From contig NZ_FRAB01000031.1 in assembly GCF_900142195.1 (NCBI RefSeq), positions 1 to 64,000 on the forward strand: a stretch of 64,000 nt of DNA, in the 5' to 3' direction. Below are positions 61,597 through 64,000 of the stretch, piece after piece. The stretch's first letter is position 1, and every line of letters starts with the position of its first letter. The notes beneath the pieces were generated by a model. The model saw only the letters and a list, made by a program, of their open reading frames with translations, was not told where the DNA came from and made no database searches. The translations under genes were made by a program, and so were the position numbers. Source of the DNA: Paraburkholderia terricola (lineage in GTDB: Bacteria; Pseudomonadota; Gammaproteobacteria; Burkholderiales; Burkholderiaceae).

Positions 61597-62679
61597 TCAC
61601 ACCGGCTCCGATTGCTCCGCGGCGAGTTCCTTGACGAGTTCCGTCACCGCCGCGGCCTGCCCGGCGGCCACACCGGGCACCGCGGCCACCGCCGCGACGG
61701 TGGCCGCGGCGGCGGCCTGCGGCCGTATGCGCAGCGCCGCGCGCGAGAGCATCAGCAGATGGTAGTAAAGCCGGATACTGAGCCCATACCTGTACGCGGA
61801 CAGATGGGAGAGCGCGATCTTCAAGCCGCCGGGCGCCAGCCGATTCTTCGCATGGACCGAGACGACGATGGGCGCGAGACGGCGCAAGCTGAGCTTGCGC
61901 GAAGGCTCCAGTTGCGGCGGCAGCTTCAACGCCTTGACGAACGCATAGGCGCTCACCGCCGCGGCGGCCGTGGTGCCGCGCGTGCGGTGCGAGATCGAGG
62001 TTGCCGTCTTGCGATACACCGACACGTAATCGTGCAGATAAAACACCTCACGCGCCGCGAGACAGAGTTCGGTGCCGAACACGAAATCGCAGCACACCGC
62101 GTATTCTTCCTTGTAGCCGATCCGTTTGACGAGTTTGGCGTCGGCCATCCAGCCGTTGTTGGGGAACATCTGGATCAAGCCGGTTCGGCCGGGCAGCGGC
62201 TGCAGGCCTTCGGCTTCTTTCGTCCGTCGAAACGCGGTGTTCAGGCGCGTGCTGGCCCGCAAGTCGATCGAGCCGGTGTGATCGGCCTCGTACTGATCGC
62301 CGAATGCCGCGTCCAGTCGGGGATGGCGCTTCCACAGCGACACCAGTTTCTCGATGCCGTCCGTGGTGAGCAGGTCGTCGTCGTGAATCAGCGCGATCTT
62401 GTCGCCGCTCGCGCGCTCGAACAGGCTCGCCACATTGCGCGCCTGGCCGAGCGGCGGCTGATTGAGCGTATAACGCACGCGCGATTCCTTCCCATAGCGC
62501 GCGGCGATCATCTGCTGCGTCTGCGCGTTCCTCGAATCGTCGCCGATCAGAATCTCCAGATTGCCGTAGGTCTGCGCAAGACACGAATCGATACACTGCA
62601 CGAGCAGTTCGGGACGCTCGCAGGTGGGCAGGCAAATCGAAACTTTAGGGCCCTTGAAGGAGGTTGAAGGGATGGACAT
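61597..62679 (-). CDS. Family 2 glycosyltransferase
   Basis: The 360-aa product has a GT-A fold: VSICLPTCERPELLVQCIDS, LEILIGDDSRN, and the DXD-like HDDD at residues 99-102, followed by acceptor region motifs (FPNNGWMADAKLVKRIGY). A C-terminal Ala/Val-rich low-complexity tail (about 315-345) follows a hydrophobic region (AYRYGLSIRLYYHLLMLSR). It probably adds sugars to a surface glycan. AAGGCGACGCCC precedes ATG at 62679. No other glycan genes are near. Confidence 0.85.
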   Translation of the reverse strand: MSIPSTSFKGPKVSICLPTCERPELLVQCIDSCLAQTYGNLEILIGDDSRNAQTQQMIAARYGKESRVRYTLNQPPLGQARNVASLFERASGDKIALIHDDDLLTTDGIEKLVSLWKRHPRLDAAFGDQYEADHTGSIDLRASTRLNTAFRRTKEAEGLQPLPGRTGLIQMFPNNGWMADAKLVKRIGYKEEYAVCCDFVFGTELCLAAREVFYLHDYVSVYRKTATSISHRTRGTTAAAAVSAYAFVKALKLPPQLEPSRKLSLRRLAPIVVSVHAKNRLAPGGLKIALSHLSAYRYGLSIRLYYHLLMLSRAALRIRPQAAAAATVAAVAAVPGVAAGQAAAVTELVKELAAEQSEPV

Positions 62680-62891
62680 GGGCGTCGCCTTTGTTATCAG
62701 TTGAGGGGCGGCAGCCGGTTTGCTTGACGCACACATCGCTGCAAGCAGAAAAATAGTTCATCACGTCAAAAAAATAATCGGTAATAAATAGGAAAAAATT
62801 GTCCGGCTTCTGAAAGGGTTTCAAAAGAAAAATTTGTGCGGCTTCGTCGCTGAAACGCAGCAAAGCCGCCTCCCGTTTGGCGCTTGATATT
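62680..62891. other. AT-rich upstream region of the glycosyltransferase gene
   Basis: The 212-bp interval is unusually AT-rich from about 62740 to 62850 (AAAAAATAATCGGTAATAAA). It probably contains the glycosyltransferase promoter and could be a nucleoid-protein target. Confidence 0.5.
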
Positions 62892-63074
62892 TCAACCAAC
62901 CGACGGTTCGCCTTCACCCGGTTTCTTGCCGGGACTGTCCGCCGGCGACTGATTGCGCCCTTCATCGTCGCGTTCCGGCAGCTTGCTCTTCTCGTTGTCG
63001 CTGTGCACGGCCGGTTGCGGATGCTCGATGTCGGCCGGCTTGTTTTTGGCGGGTTCCCTGGTGTCGCTCATCAT
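62892..63074 (-). CDS. Small charged hypothetical protein (60 aa)
   Basis: AGGAG precedes two tandem ATG codons (63074 and 63071). The product is hydrophilic and probably disordered (SDTREPAKNKPADIEHPQ… ending GEGEPSVG), rich in Pro, Lys, Glu and Asp. No family recognised. Confidence 0.55.
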   Translation of the reverse strand: MMSDTREPAKNKPADIEHPQPAVHSDNEKSKLPERDDEGRNQSPADSPGKKPGEGEPSVG

Positions 63075-63266
63075 CTGGCTCCTGGTGTCGAAGACGCTTA
63101 CACGCCAGCAAGGCTCGGACCCGCGCGCGAATTCCGCGGTGCGGCTCATGCCTTGCCCGGCGGAGCGCAACGGACCTGGTAGCGCCCCTTCCTGATAAAC
63201 GAGGGCTTGACCGGGTGGGCCTTTCAGCGCACCGTGAAGCGGAAACACATCTCGCGGGGGCCCGAT

Positions 63267-63518
63267 ATGTCTCTCAACTTTCCGAACCCAAGCCGCAGTT
63301 ACGACGCCTTCCACCATTGCGTCAATTTCTGGGGCTACGACAACGCGCGTGAAATCGCTTTCGCCGTCAATCAATCGGTGATTTCGACGCTGAGCCCGAG
63401 CGTGGGCGCCGACGAACCGGCCGTGCTGGCCGCCTTCGACCGGCATCGCGAGCAGATTCTCACGCTCGCGCGCAACGTGTACACGAGCGGCACGCAAAAC
63501 CGCTACACGATTTCCTGA
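63267..63518 (+). CDS. DUF1488-family protein
   Basis: The 83-aa product starts MSLNFPNPSRSYDAFHHCVN and contains FWGYDNAREIAFAV, the DUF1488 pattern. GGGGG lies upstream of the ATG at 63267. The function of the family is not established. Confidence 0.82.
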   Translation: MSLNFPNPSRSYDAFHHCVNFWGYDNAREIAFAVNQSVISTLSPSVGADEPAVLAAFDRHREQILTLARNVYTSGTQNRYTIS

Positions 63519-63608
63519 GACGGCTTTCCCGGCGCGGGCTTATCGACGCGGCGCACTCGCGCCTCGTCGCTTCGTCGCGGGCGTGCGTGCGTGAAGCCGG
63601 CCGCCGAA

Positions 63609-64000
63609 TCAACCGGCCGGTTCGCGCGGCGCGCCGCCAGTCAGCGAAACGATGAAGTCGAAGAACGCCCGCACCTTCGCCGGTGGATGATGCCGCGAAG
63701 GGTAGAGCGCATACAGCGGATAAACCTCGTCGCCCCAGTCGGGAAACAGTTCGACGAGCTTGCCGTTGGCGAGCAGCGGCTCGGCCCCGAGCGCGAGAAT
63801 CTGCGCGACGCCCTGGCCGGCCTTGCAGACGCTATGCAAGGTGCCCACGTCGTTCACGGTCAGGCGGCCTTGCGGCGCGATCACCATCTTCTTGCGCCCG
63901 CGATGAAATTCCCAACTGAACGGATAGCCCGTGAGCGGGTCGCGAAACTTGATGCACACGTGCTTGCCGCTTTCGAGTTCGGCCGGCGTGGCCGGATGTC
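63609..64000 (-). CDS. LysR-family regulator, C-terminal part (runs off window)
   Basis: The visible 130 residues form the end of a LysR effector domain (CIKFRDPLTGYPFSWEF; GRLTVNDVGTLHSVCKAGQG; PLYALYPSRHHPPAKVRAFF). The helix-turn-helix and the start lie beyond the right edge. Confidence 0.85.
   Translation of the reverse strand, partial: HPATPAELESGKHVCIKFRDPLTGYPFSWEFHRGRKKMVIAPQGRLTVNDVGTLHSVCKAGQGVAQILALGAEPLLANGKLVELFPDWGDEVYPLYALYPSRHHPPAKVRAFFDFIVSLTGGAPREPAG

Overview
The window is a 64-kb piece of a high-GC betaproteobacterial genome. The gene families and their arrangement point to Burkholderia or Paraburkholderia: a NodT-type RND efflux operon, DUF2795 and DUF1488 small proteins, a prkA-yeaH-spoVR operon, many LysR, LacI and TetR regulators next to metabolic cassettes, and strong GC bias at third codon positions. 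Assignments come from reading motifs and gene order; no search was run. No rRNA, tRNA, CRISPR array or complete mobile element was recognised. The only mobile-element sequence is a transposase fragment at the left edge.

Layout. 1-4.6 kb: IS4-type transposase edge, a soluble chemotaxis receptor, and a Baeyer-Villiger-type monooxygenase divergent from a TetR regulator. 4.6-8.2 kb: pspA with a membrane-anchored TPR partner, then a ribbon-helix-helix protein. 8.2-12 kb: penicillin-binding protein 1A and an LpxL-type lipid A acyltransferase. 12-18.6 kb: a three-gene RND efflux operon (adaptor, pump, outer-membrane lipoprotein) divergent from a TetR gene, with a 32-bp near-perfect palindrome between them. 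18.7-27.8 kb: small proteins, a LysR regulator, a C45/phospholipase-B-like hydrolase, a ClC channel with CBS domains, a glutathione S-transferase, and YeiH divergent from a LysR regulator.

28-33.7 kb: a 2-ketogluconate utilisation operon (kguE-kguK-kguT-kguD-ptxS) with a perfect 16-bp LacI-type operator in front and a degenerate tandem-repeat array between kguE and kguK. 33.8-37.3 kb: YhfC-type membrane protein, two hypotheticals, a Spy/CpxP-like periplasmic protein and a LysR regulator. 37.3-39.3 kb: a compositionally distinct small-gene island with a Tlde1/DUF2778-type peptidoglycan-targeting effector overlapping a two-helix membrane protein that is probably its immunity partner. 39.4-43.6 kb: an Lrp regulator, a saccharopine-dehydrogenase-like enzyme, an orphan cydX coupled to a P-loop ATPase, and corA.

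43.9-50.1 kb: a ribose operon, rbsBAC-rbsR-rbsK, with a 14-bp palindrome placed at a predicted promoter. 50.5-53.4 kb: a transmembrane chemotaxis receptor ending in a CheR/CheB-tether-like pentapeptide, and a 2-keto-4-pentenoate hydratase-like enzyme. 54.2-59.4 kb: prkA-yeaH-spoVR, with three tandem 51-bp units, each holding a near-perfect hairpin, between prkA and yeaH. 59.7-64 kb: a KgtP-like transporter, a family 2 glycosyltransferase behind an AT-rich upstream region, small hypotheticals, a DUF1488 protein and the 3' part of a LysR gene.

Points most worth following up are the Tlde1-like effector/immunity pair and its island, the hairpin triplet in the prkA operon, the cydX/P-loop coupling away from cydAB, and the kgu operon with its shrinking-unit repeat array and a PtxS carrying a low-complexity insertion.
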